Source: Psychromonas sp. (GTDB taxonomy: Bacteria > Pseudomonadota > Gammaproteobacteria > Enterobacterales > Psychromonadaceae). From it: a DNA stretch of 12,856 nt. Shown here one piece after another: positions 6,370 to 12,856 of this stretch. Location: NCBI GenBank assembly GCA_023145575.1, contig JAGLDN010000186.1, forward strand, positions 1-12,856, read 5' to 3'. The position numbers and the translations under genes were made by a program. The stretch's first letter is position 1, and each line of letters starts with the position of its first letter. A model generated the notes under the pieces. That model had not been told where the DNA came from. It saw only the letters and a list, made by a program, of their open reading frames with translations, and searched no databases.

Positions 6370-6912
6370 ATGAAAAAATTTAATATCTTATTCCTGTTTA
6401 CTTTACCTTTATTACTAGCAGCTTGCTCTAATGGTCTTCTCAGTAATAATAGTTCAATACAACAACAAATTAGTGATGATAACCTTTCATTGCAAGTGTT
6501 AGATCACATTAATGAAATCGGTATTTATAAAAAAGATCTTCACTTTAATATAATAACTAGGGATCACTACATTTTACTTGTTGGCCAAGCTAAAAACGCT
6601 GATGTAATGCATAAAATAGATAAGCAATTAGCGACCATTAAAGGTGTAAAAGGTATTTATAATGAATTGCGAATTGGTAAACCAAGAGATTTTTTAGTCG
6701 AAGTTACTGATAGTTGGATAACAGCGAGTGTTAAAGCAAAACTTGCATACGATAACTTAGTTAATGCTTTTCATATTAAAGTCATCACAGAAAAAGGCGA
6801 GGTTTTTTTAATCGGCTCCGTCACGAATGAAGTTTCTGAGGCTGCCACCAATCTTACGAGAAAAATCAAAGGCGTAAAACTAGTTAGTCGTGTTTTTCAT
6901 ATAATAGGTTAA
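6370..6912 (+). CDS. dolP: DolP (YraP)-like lipoprotein with two BON domains
   Basis: A 180-residue outer-membrane lipoprotein; E. coli DolP is 191. The signal peptide MKKFNILFLFTLPLLLAAC ends in lipobox LAAC with Cys19. BON domain 1 spans about residues 36-101 (VLDHINEIGIY, then ILLVGQA) and BON domain 2 about 114-179 (DSWITASVKAKL, then VFLIGSV and VSRVFHIIG). DolP binds anionic phospholipid in the outer membrane and supports BAM function and envelope integrity. The ATG at 6370 is chosen because an upstream in-frame TTG at 6328 lies in a repeat end and would bury the signal sequence; the ribosome binding site is weak. In E. coli the gene follows yraN-diaA; here it sits alone after rsmI and transposon debris. 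No terminator is obvious before the convergent mltF-like gene. Confidence 0.88.
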   Translation: MKKFNILFLFTLPLLLAACSNGLLSNNSSIQQQISDDNLSLQVLDHINEIGIYKKDLHFNIITRDHYILLVGQAKNADVMHKIDKQLATIKGVKGIYNELRIGKPRDFLVEVTDSWITASVKAKLAYDNLVNAFHIKVITEKGEVFLIGSVTNEVSEAATNLTRKIKGVKLVSRVFHIIG

Positions 6913-7016
6913 AAGAAAGAGATCTTCACTGTGCGCCAAGTAGTCACTAACTTGAAATCAACTTTGTTAGACATAACCTTCAAGGGAGTGATCATTTAAC
7001 CTTAGGAGTGTTGTGT

Positions 7017-9260
7017 CTACTGACGCTCGTGCATGTTGTTGGTAACAGATTTTGACGTTACTTGACTTGAGTGCAACGTGTCTCTTTTTTGAATATGGTT
7101 GATATGACTAACCGCCTTTTCTATATTGAGATAGGTTTCATAGCGTAATCTGATTGCTCGTACGTAGTGTACAGGCTCTTCTCCTCTGACATAACCATGA
7201 CGAGCTTGGTCTGCAAATTTTGGATTTGAAAGTAACAACATTGCGCGCTCAACGTTATTAAACCAAATATCAGGATCCCATTTTTTTTTCTCTGCCAAGA
7301 TCATTGCATCACGGACATGTCCTGCGCCTGCATTATATGAAGCAAGTGTGAACCAAATAAGCTGATTTTGGTGAACTTCATTTATGTGCATTCGTTTTCT
7401 AAGCCAGTTCATATAGGCAATACCAGCCTTTATACCCTGTTCAGGATTTTTTATGTTATTTATTCCTAATTCTTTTGCAGTATCTGGCATTACTTGGAAT
7501 AGCCCCTCTGCTCCAGACATTGATTCGGCTCTTGGATTAAAGCGACTTTCTTGATGCATTTGAGAGATTAATATACGCCAGTCAAATTTGTAGATTAGTG
7601 CATACTTTTTGACTATTTTGTCATAAGGAGAAAGTCTTCCCGTTTTATTTTGAATCGCATACCTTGTATATTGCTTTTTTAAATTTTTAAAATTTTTAAA
7701 ATATTTATTATAAATGACATTAAAAAATAAACTTCTGTCATATTTTTTAACAAAGTTATTTACATTTCTAAGTAATTGATTATTTCCTTTCTTTATAGCC
7801 CAACCTTGAGACTTAGGGTTTCCTAGTGAGATTAATGATTTAATATCATCTCGGAAAGACATTTCAATATTAAAGATATGATCATCTGCAATAGTGAGTG
7901 AATATTTTCCCAACCCAACATTCTTAATAATCTCTTCAGTATCTTCACCATCGGAAATTGCATGGAGGTGAATTGTATTGTCAGCTCTTTTTAAAGCCAA
8001 AGCAGTTTCCCAATAAGAACTTGATTTTCGTAAATAAAAATCACTACCATGGAGATCACTTGTCGAAGAAATGGAAGGGTGAGATACATTTGCAATCACT
8101 AATTCTGTTGCGTAATGATAAGGAATTGAAAATATGATGCCTTCATCCCTCCTCTTTTGCGTTGGTGTAAAAAATCCCAATGCAATATCAGCCTTTCCAT
8201 CAACAACATAGCTCAATAAAGAAGAGTTATTTGGTGCAACGACGATCTCATAGCGCAAGTTATAATCCTTTGCAAAACGTTTAATGAGTTCATAATGGAA
8301 ACCTCGTAATTGACCACGGGCAATATAATAAGAAGACAGATTATTACGTAGCACAAAACGTATTATTTTAGTTTTTTTTATGTGTTGCCATTGACTCTCA
8401 TTTTTTTTCATTATGGAAGAGCTTTTATTAGGTTGCTGTGCTTTTAAAAAAGTATTTAATTCATTGAGGAGTTTTTTATTTTTAGGTGCAATGCCCCAAG
8501 CAATATGTCGCCATTTACTTACTTGAAGGCTTCGTTTTATATCATTACGATAGTTAAGGGCCGCTATAATTAAATTTCCATCTTGAATTGTTAAGTCAAA
8601 TTCTCCTGATGCTAATTTATTATAAATTTCATCATAACTTAAGCTATGAGTAAAATATTTAATCTTCAATTTAGGATATGCTCTTTTTAAGGCTTGTGCT
8701 GTTTGTTCGTAACTTTTTCCTTTTTGAATAAAAACAGTACGATTGTTTAGGTCAGTATATTTCTTTAATGCTTTAGTCTTTTTCCCCCTCAATAAATATT
8801 CATGTGTTTTATATAAAGTATTGGTAAAATTAATTTGTTTTTTTCGGGATTTGCTGGCGGTTAAGTTGGCGGAAATAACATCTCCCTTTCCCTCAAGCAA
8901 GGCAGGAATTAGATCAGAAAAGATAGGGATCTGTATTTTTTTAAACGTTAATTTTTTTTCTTTTGCAAATTGTTTTAAATATTGGAGCTCCAAGTCGTTT
9001 GGCGTTCCAGATCTACTTAAATAGTCTTCGTCATCTAGCCAAGTAAGTACGGTTAACGTTTTACTTTTATTATTTAGACTGGCTGTTTTACCCTTTAATG
9101 ATCTATCGTTAGGATGAGCACGATACAAGGCACCATGATCTATGTTACTATTGGTAAATATATAGATACTGGCTATTACTGCAAATAACATAATAACTAA
9201 AAATATAAATAATTTTTTGGATATTTGTGGAGCAACTTTTGCCTTCACAATCTTTGCCAT
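7017..9260 (-). CDS. MltF-like membrane-bound lytic transglycosylase with two solute-binding domains
   Basis: A 747-residue envelope enzyme that should cleave peptidoglycan glycan strands, forming 1,6-anhydro ends. A membrane anchor lies at residues 16-36 (KLFIFLVIMLFAVIASIYIF) without a lipobox. Two SBP_bac_3 domains follow: about 67-275 (TLTVLTWLDDEDY, DVISANLTASKSR) and about 298-520 (KIIRFVLRNN, ADIALGFFTPTQKRR). The SLT domain is about 546-690, with catalytic Glu571 in HQESRFNP, AEGLFQVMP (584-592) and SYNAGAGHV (641-649). E. coli MltF is 518 residues with one SBP domain, so this is a double-sensor version. The start has AAAGGA nine bases upstream of the ATG, within a short tandem repeat. 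It stands alone, convergent with dolP. The tail after residue 715 is Ser/Thr/His-rich and probably disordered. Confidence 0.88.
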   Translation of the reverse strand: MAKIVKAKVAPQISKKLFIFLVIMLFAVIASIYIFTNSNIDHGALYRAHPNDRSLKGKTASLNNKSKTLTVLTWLDDEDYLSRSGTPNDLELQYLKQFAKEKKLTFKKIQIPIFSDLIPALLEGKGDVISANLTASKSRKKQINFTNTLYKTHEYLLRGKKTKALKKYTDLNNRTVFIQKGKSYEQTAQALKRAYPKLKIKYFTHSLSYDEIYNKLASGEFDLTIQDGNLIIAALNYRNDIKRSLQVSKWRHIAWGIAPKNKKLLNELNTFLKAQQPNKSSSIMKKNESQWQHIKKTKIIRFVLRNNLSSYYIARGQLRGFHYELIKRFAKDYNLRYEIVVAPNNSSLLSYVVDGKADIALGFFTPTQKRRDEGIIFSIPYHYATELVIANVSHPSISSTSDLHGSDFYLRKSSSYWETALALKRADNTIHLHAISDGEDTEEIIKNVGLGKYSLTIADDHIFNIEMSFRDDIKSLISLGNPKSQGWAIKKGNNQLLRNVNNFVKKYDRSLFFNVIYNKYFKNFKNLKKQYTRYAIQNKTGRLSPYDKIVKKYALIYKFDWRILISQMHQESRFNPRAESMSGAEGLFQVMPDTAKELGINNIKNPEQGIKAGIAYMNWLRKRMHINEVHQNQLIWFTLASYNAGAGHVRDAMILAEKKKWDPDIWFNNVERAMLLLSNPKFADQARHGYVRGEEPVHYVRAIRLRYETYLNIEKAVSHINHIQKRDTLHSSQVTSKSVTNNMHERQ

Positions 9261-9309
9261 TTAATTTAGTCCTTTAATTTAGTCTATTAATTAATCCTTT
9301 AATTAATTT
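9260..9309. repeat. Degenerate 12-13 bp tandem repeat in the mltF-like leader
   Basis: TTTAATTTAGTCC occurs at 9260-9272, again as TTTAATTTAGTC at 9273-9284, and is followed by TTAATTAATCC and TTTAATTAATTT. Each CCTTT junction reads AAAGGA on the minus strand, so the Shine-Dalgarno sequence is duplicated; the copy nearest the ATG is correctly spaced. Confidence 0.7.
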
Positions 9310-9538
9310 GATACCCGTGTTACTTCAAAATGCTTGTGTTCCACAGTGCAGGGACACTTACACCAATCTATCTTGTTATCAAATTTCGACTTAGAGCGAC
9401 TCGTTAGGAATGAAAGCCTTTATTTTAATTCGACATTTGGAGATTAACGTAGTTAATCTCCAAATGGGTCATTTTATGCCTCGTACCTTGTTGCAATTTT
9501 ACCGATCGAACTTTGCATCTTTGCTTTACATGGGTATG
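9310..9538 (+). repeat. Complete repeat element, 229 bp, with perfect internal hairpin
   Basis: Left end GATACCCGTGTTACTTCAA (9310-9328); right end TTTACATGGGTATG (9525-9538). It fills nearly the whole gap between the mltF-like gene and the RIO kinase. It contains a perfect 15-bp stem hairpin at 9434-9466 and a right-end segment TTTGCATCTTT shared with the slyX-upstream copy. It is non-coding. Confidence 0.75.
9434..9466. repeat. Perfect 15-bp inverted repeat (hairpin)
   Basis: CATTTGGAGATTAAC, a three-base GTA spacer and GTTAATCTCCAAATG. The inner GATTAAC/GTTAATC arms recur at 11683-11699 with a different spacer (ACA). There is no T-tract, so it is not an intrinsic terminator by itself. Confidence 0.9.
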
Positions 9539-9547
9539 TATTCGTTA

Positions 9548-10399
9548 CTATTTTTTAAATAATTTAATTCTTTCTTCATTCCTTTCATGTTCGATGCGAG
9601 TTGCCTCTATTTCCTCAAGTACAGACGCGAGATCGGTTGTCATTTTTTCCGATTTAAATTTTCCTGTAAGTTTTACATCTTCAGTGAGTAAACCTGTTTG
9701 ATATAACGCCCAAATTTCTTCACCATAGGTCGTTTGTAATAGTTGAGGTGCAAATTTTCCGTAGTAAATTTTCATATTATTAACATCACGCAAAAACATT
9801 TTCTTGGCGTTATTATTGCCTGATGCATTAACCGCCTGTGGCAAATCAATGATAATAGGTCCCCACTCATCAACTAATACATTAAATTCTGAAAGATCGC
9901 CATGAATTATGCCAACTATAAGCATACGTACGATATATCCTATGACTTCTAAATGATCTTCAATGGCTTGATCTTTAGACATACTGACATCATTTAATCT
10001 AGGCGCGGCAAAACCATCTTCATCAGTCATCAACTCCATTAATAAAACACCATTGAAACAACCAAAAGGCTTAGGTACTCGAACGCCAGCCTCTGCTAAT
10101 TTATAAAGTGCGTCAACTTCTGCATGTTGCCAAATTTCTTCTTGCTGTTGTCGCCCATATTTCGATCCTTTATCCATTGCTCGTGCACGTCTCCCATTAC
10201 GCACTTTTCGTCCTTCATTATATAACGTTGCCTTTTTGAAGCTTCGTTGATTTGCATCTTTATAAACTTTTGCACAACGGATAGATCCTCCACATTGCAC
10301 AACGTAAATTGTAGCTTCTTTACCGCTCATTAATTGTTTTAATACGGTATCAACTAAACCATCATCGATTAATGGTTGTATTTTTTGGGGTGTTTTCAT
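9548..10399 (-). CDS. RIO-family serine protein kinase (bacterial RIO1-like)
   Basis: A 283-residue atypical protein kinase. The start is the ATG at 10399, preceded by AAAGG with good spacing; an in-frame ATG at 10429 lacks one. Numbered from 10399, the nucleotide-binding loop is SGKEATIYVV (25-34), the ATP-binding Lys is in RCAKVYK (Lys44), and the catalytic loop is HGDLSEFNVLV (166-176, Asp168, Asn173). The metal-binding Asp is in IIIDLPQAV (Asp185). All key residues are intact. Bacterial RIO kinases of this size occur in marine gammaproteobacteria and pseudomonads; their substrates are poorly known, unlike archaeal and eukaryotic RIO1 in small-subunit maturation. The C-terminus (about 255-283) is a charged helix. 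The stop is nine bases from a repeat element. No repeat end is seen in its promoter region. Confidence 0.92.
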   Translation of the reverse strand: MKTPQKIQPLIDDGLVDTVLKQLMSGKEATIYVVQCGGSIRCAKVYKDANQRSFKKATLYNEGRKVRNGRRARAMDKGSKYGRQQQEEIWQHAEVDALYKLAEAGVRVPKPFGCFNGVLLMELMTDEDGFAAPRLNDVSMSKDQAIEDHLEVIGYIVRMLIVGIIHGDLSEFNVLVDEWGPIIIDLPQAVNASGNNNAKKMFLRDVNNMKIYYGKFAPQLLQTTYGEEIWALYQTGLLTEDVKLTGKFKSEKMTTDLASVLEEIEATRIEHERNEERIKLFKK

Positions 10400-10439
10400 T
10401 TGACCTTTTTTTATTTTTTGAAATTGCAATTTATTAATT

Positions 10440-10486
10440 GATGTTACGCAGTTGAATGCCGTTCGTGATGCTAGGGTTCAATTGCT
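10440..10486 (+). repeat. 47-bp repeat, copy 1 (also at 12029-12075)
   Basis: By eye 37 of 47 bases match 12029-12075 without gaps, starting with a shared GATGTTACGCAGTT and including CGTGATG and AATTGCT. Read forward it gives DVTQLNAVRDARVQLL, like DVTQLKSARDGRPKLL in the dead TackOD1 gene. Read in reverse it overlaps the expected C-terminus of the neighbouring transposase relic. Confidence 0.6.
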
Positions 10487-10489
10487 GCT

Positions 10490-11519
10490 TTTTATACTTT
10501 GATATAAAACTTCCTTTTTAAACCGAACGTTGTTAATCGTTTTTAAATGTTTAGACACTCTAATTTTACTGTAACAATCAATGACATGAAAATAGGGTGA
10601 CCCTGTGTATTTTTTGTTTGCGCAGGTGAATTTGCGCGTGCTGTGCTTAATTTTATATTTTTATGAAAAACCTCAACGTTCCATAATTTTTGATAGCTTG
10701 TTTCAATTGACTGTTTATCAAGCTTAACGCCAGTATTGATCAAATATAATATTCATTTATCACATTTATATGTTTAAACATTTGTCGATGTAAAAGAAAT
10801 GCTACATCCATTGCTTTTACCCAACTTCAGATCGGCGTTTCTGCTCAATCCAATGAAAACGCCCTTGTAATTTATCTTCACTTCTTAACGTAATTAAACG
10901 GTTACTTTTTAATGCGATCATAAAATGTTTTTTCATTTTTTAATGAATAAATATTATATTGCCAATTGATGAAAATCAACTGTCATCTAACACGTGTCGC
11001 CATTTCAAGTGATTATGCATGCATGCTTTAAGTATTAATATTAAGTCCTCATTTTTAATGGTACTGCACTTTGTTTTTAGTTTTTATGTCGCAATATCTG
11101 AGTATTGAATCTCTTTTGTAATCAGCTTAAAGGTTACAGGGATCCTTGATTACTCAGAATGATAAATACAATTTAGTAAGTTTTCCCCTGCCCTGAACGA
11201 CCAACAGTATGATCAAAATACAAACTAATAAGCTCATTTTCATACGAAAATGGTTAAGAGAGAACTGTATCATCAAAGATTAAAACGAAATCATCAGGCT
11301 CAATTTTACGCATCTCTTTTTTACATTTAGCCACAAATCAGCCGAAGTAAACTGTTAGTGGGATAAGAAACGAGTAATTTGATCGTGACTAATGTCTCCA
11401 TTTAGAAGATTCGATAAGCCAGTTACTGTTGTATCGTTGAATGAAGTTATATGGTAATCAATATAAAGCCCAAAAATTTGTTTATTTTTATTTATAGCGA
11501 TACTTTAACAGTTTTTCAT
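10490..11519 (-). pseudogene. Dead DDE transposase (IS701-like / DDE_5-type)
   Basis: A full-length but wrecked minus-strand transposase. Traceable blocks from N to C are FGLYIDYHITSFNDTTVTGLS then LLNGDISHDQITRFLSH (11370-11480, followed by a stop), EPDDFVLIFDDTVLS with the first catalytic Asp (about 11265-11310), YENELISLYFDHTVGRS (about 11195-11250), MKKHFMIALKSNRLITL and EDKLQGRF (about 10860-10940), SIETSYQKLWNVEVFHKNIK (about 10650-10705), HPIFMSLIVTVKLECL (10549-10600) and FGLKRKFYIK (about 10497-10527). Many stops and frameshifts intervene. The block order matches IS701-like DDE transposases, but the exact family is not certain. The 120 bp upstream (11520-11640) holds nothing I recognise. 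Confidence 0.7.
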
Positions 11520-11659
11520 CTGGAATTTTAGTTTACTATGCAGGATCAGTTATTGAGTAAGTACTAGTCAATAAAGAGAGATAAGCATAAAACAATATTT
11601 AGTTTATAACGAAGTCACCATACAATGCAAAGCTAGCAATTCAAATTTTGTGCACACGC

Positions 11660-11778
11660 GAGGCATAAAATTAATTTTTGCTGATTAACACAGTTAATCA
11701 TCGAGAAACAAATTTTATGTCCAGTGGCTTGGTAAAATTTGTTTTGCTTACGTTTAACTTTTACGTCACATGGGTATA
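11660..11778 (+). repeat. TATACCCATG-family repeat, right part with long imperfect hairpin
   Basis: The right end TTTACGTCACATGGGTATA (11760-11778) is a consensus match. The hairpin core is CATAAAATT (11664-11672) and AATTTTATG (11711-11719) around GATTAAC-ACA-GTTAATC. No left TATACCC end is visible, so the left boundary is uncertain. Confidence 0.6.
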
Positions 11779-11804
11779 TTATCATAATTATCTTTGTGAT
11801 CTTT

Positions 11805-11967
11805 ATGCAAGTTACATTAAGTATGCAATTTAAATTTTACGCAGGAAACTAGATTAACACATGACGCATGCTTATATAAGCTACTATTATATTTATTAAA
11901 CTTGTAACGTGGCAGTAGGTTACTTTAAGCCGTGAAATAGAAAATCTAGTTATTGTAATTGGTATTA
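11805..11967. repeat. Family B MITE-like repeat, copy 2 (163 bp)
   Basis: Starts ATGCAAGTTACATTAAGTATG and ends GTAATTGGTATTA. Its right 50 bp closely matches 5823-5870 (both contain AAATAGAAAATCTA) and the total length matches copy 1 within one base. It begins 26 bp after the end of the preceding repeat. Confidence 0.65.
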
Positions 11968-12019
11968 GATCGAAAACCACAAGAGCAATACAATTATTTT
12001 ATATCATGGATTATCTTAG

Positions 12020-12644
12020 TTAGTCACTGATGTTACGCAGTTAAAATCTGCTCGTGATGGAAGGCCTAAATTGCTTGATTATCTTTGGTTATACGATTGT
12101 GCGCTGGTACCTCTAGAACAACCTGATAAGTCCTATTTATATAGTTTCCCTTTATTGACATGTTGGGATGGCGATGTTGAAGACGAAAACTCATTTTTAA
12201 TGGCGATAAAACATAAACTTTGGTTAGAAAATAAATAACATTTTAATAGAGTGCGCCAATGTTCAAGTTGTCATTCTAGTGGCCTCAATTATATTGATAC
12301 TTGTCCAGAATGTGCAAGCATTGCTATTCCGCCTCAAAATAGTTTTCATTGTTTTAATTGTGGGCATGTGGCATAACAAGATAAATTTAGAATTTAAATT
12401 TGCTTGAATGTCTTTATTGCCTGCAAAGACTTTGCCATATTGGTGTAGATTATGATAGACCAATTGAAAATCAGCACTGCAATATTTGTGATACCATTTT
12501 TATCAAAGCTTGTAAAATCACAATGCCTCGATTGCTTAAAAAAACCAGCTTGATGAGCTTATTGTTAATAATATTTATAGTTATCAGTTAACTTCCTATG
12601 GGAAATTAGTTGCTAGATCTGTTGAACTGAAGTGTTGTCGGCTA
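12020..12644 (+). pseudogene. Dead TackOD1-type cysteine-rich output-domain gene, cut by an IS5-family element
   Basis: Read with corrected frames, the relic runs DVTQLKSARDGRPKLLDYLW, then LYSFPLLTCWDGDVED, six cysteine pairs (QCSSCH, TCPECA, HCFNCGH, LECLYC, HCNICD, QCLDC), HIGVDYDRPIENQ, and SYQLTSYGKLVARSVELK, after which the IS begins at 12645. The pattern of zinc-ribbon CxxC pairs and the VDYDRP block resemble the TackOD1 domain, often found next to GGDEF or receiver domains in gammaproteobacterial signalling proteins. In-frame stops occur at 12236, 12374 and 12395, and there are at least three frameshifts between about 12395 and 12552. The start is lost. Any GGDEF part would lie beyond the IS, outside the window. 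Confidence 0.6.
12029..12075 (+). repeat. 47-bp repeat, copy 2 (also at 10440-10486)
   Basis: Second copy of the segment at 10440-10486, same strand, here at the start of the readable TackOD1-type relic. Both alignments begin abruptly at GATGTTACG. Confidence 0.6.
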
Positions 12645-12856
12645 GGGGCTGTTGATCTTTCACATTGGCAACCAAATCATTGAGCAAGCTAGTGCGAGCA
12701 TACTTTCAAAATGAATCTTTAGTTTATCGTATCGAGTGGCTATTGCCCTAAAATATTTCAACCTTGCAAAGGCGTTTTCAACTAAGTGCCTATATTTGTA
12801 TAAACACCAGTCAATATCAGCATTTCCCACTTTTGAGTTTTTCTTTCTAGGGATCA
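12645..12856 (-). mobile_element. IS5-family insertion sequence, C-terminal end
   Basis: Starts with the terminal repeat GGGGCTGTTGATCTTT (12645-12660), preceded by CTA, and continues past the window. Its end is the perfect inverse of the terminus at 748-763. It disrupts the TackOD1-type relic and has the same orientation as the left element. Confidence 0.85.
12660..12856 (-). CDS. IS5-family transposase, C-terminal part (partial at window edge)
   Basis: The last 64 or so residues of an IS5-family DDE transposase are in one open frame: IPRKKNSKVGNADIDWCLY, then KYRHLVENAFARLKYFRAIA, TRYDKLK and a terminal IWLPM. HLVENAFARLK carries the catalytic Glu. The stop overlaps the end of the terminal inverted repeat. 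Unlike the left copy, this part has no frameshift or deletion, so the element may be younger and possibly intact; the rest is outside the window. Confidence 0.85.
   Translation of the reverse strand, partial: IPRKKNSKVGNADIDWCLYKYRHLVENAFARLKYFRAIATRYDKLKIHFESMLALACSMIWLPM

Noticed and set aside
6953..6988. Bidirectional terminator between dolP and the mltF-like gene
   Set aside because: CTTGAA and TTCAAG could pair, but the stem is short, the loop long and there is no T-tract.
8743..9024. Plus-strand open frame within the mltF-like gene
   Set aside because: Antisense shadow of the first solute-binding domain, with composition typical of a reverse-strand artefact.
9513..9701. Plus-strand open frame over the 3' end of the RIO kinase gene
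   Set aside because: It begins in a repeat end and is antisense to well-supported kinase coding sequence.
10096..10302. Second minus-strand frame inside the RIO kinase gene
   Set aside because: Out-of-frame shadow of the kinase; the kinase frame contains all catalytic motifs.
10543..10743. Independent 66-residue protein
   Set aside because: Its sequence is the C-terminal block of the dead DDE transposase, not a separate gene.
12263..12591. Two small ORFs, one on each strand, as genes
   Set aside because: The plus-strand one is one frame of the frameshifted TackOD1-type relic and the minus-strand one is its antisense shadow.
764..12644. Composite transposon carrying slyX to RIO kinase between two IS5 copies
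   Set aside because: The cargo is conserved chromosomal housekeeping genes and the left IS copy is long dead, so independent insertions are more likely.
1..12856. tRNA or rRNA genes
   Set aside because: I saw no cloverleaf with the conserved GGTTCGA-type arm and no rRNA-like blocks on either strand, though reading by eye is not a full search.

Overview
The window looks like a stretch of AT-rich chromosome from a marine, possibly psychrophilic gammaproteobacterium. The taxonomic guess rests on gene content: slyX, an lpoA-yraN pair divergent from rsmI, a DolP-type BON lipoprotein, an MltF-type lytic transglycosylase and a bacterial RIO kinase. Colwelliaceae, Psychromonadaceae or Moritellaceae-like bacteria would fit, but nothing here proves a genus. 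Only about 55% of the window is intact coding sequence. The rest is dead transposases, one dead signalling gene and many small repeats, which suggests a genome undergoing erosion or past transposon expansion.

Layout. 1-763: decayed IS5-family element, transposase on the minus strand. 831-894: solo repeat end. 941-1165: slyX (+). 1327-3619: yraN and lpoA (minus, overlapping). 3724-4654: about 900 bp of tandem, diverged repeat elements holding one possible 54-residue ORF. 4701-5573: rsmI (+). 5576-6336: repeat element, a second nested repeat family and a dead DUF4277/IS1634-type transposase fragment. 6370-6912: dolP-like lipoprotein (+). 7017-9260: MltF-like transglycosylase with two solute-binding domains (minus). 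9310-9538: a 229-bp hairpin-bearing repeat element. 9548-10399: RIO kinase (minus). 10490-11519: dead DDE transposase (minus). 11660-11967: two repeat elements back to back. 12020-12644: dead TackOD1-type, cysteine-rich output-domain gene (+), cut by a second IS5-family element from 12645 to the window edge.

Function. The live genes are mostly cell-envelope and housekeeping genes. LpoA activates peptidoglycan synthase PBP1A, the MltF-like enzyme cleaves peptidoglycan, and DolP is an outer-membrane quality-control lipoprotein. RsmI methylates 16S rRNA, and YraN, SlyX and RIO are accessory. In E. coli rsmI, lpoA, yraN, diaA and dolP are contiguous. Here the same set is broken up by repeats, diaA is absent from the window and dolP lies beyond rsmI.

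The most interesting signal is a repeat family whose ends read TATACCCATGTTACTTCAA (left) and TTTACGTCACATGGGTATA (right, pointing outward). At least a dozen ends are visible. An outward-pointing end lies upstream of slyX, lpoA, rsmI, dolP and the mltF-like gene, and several ends contain promoter-like sequences. Other ends abut stop codons or sit at deletion scars inside the dead IS5 transposase.
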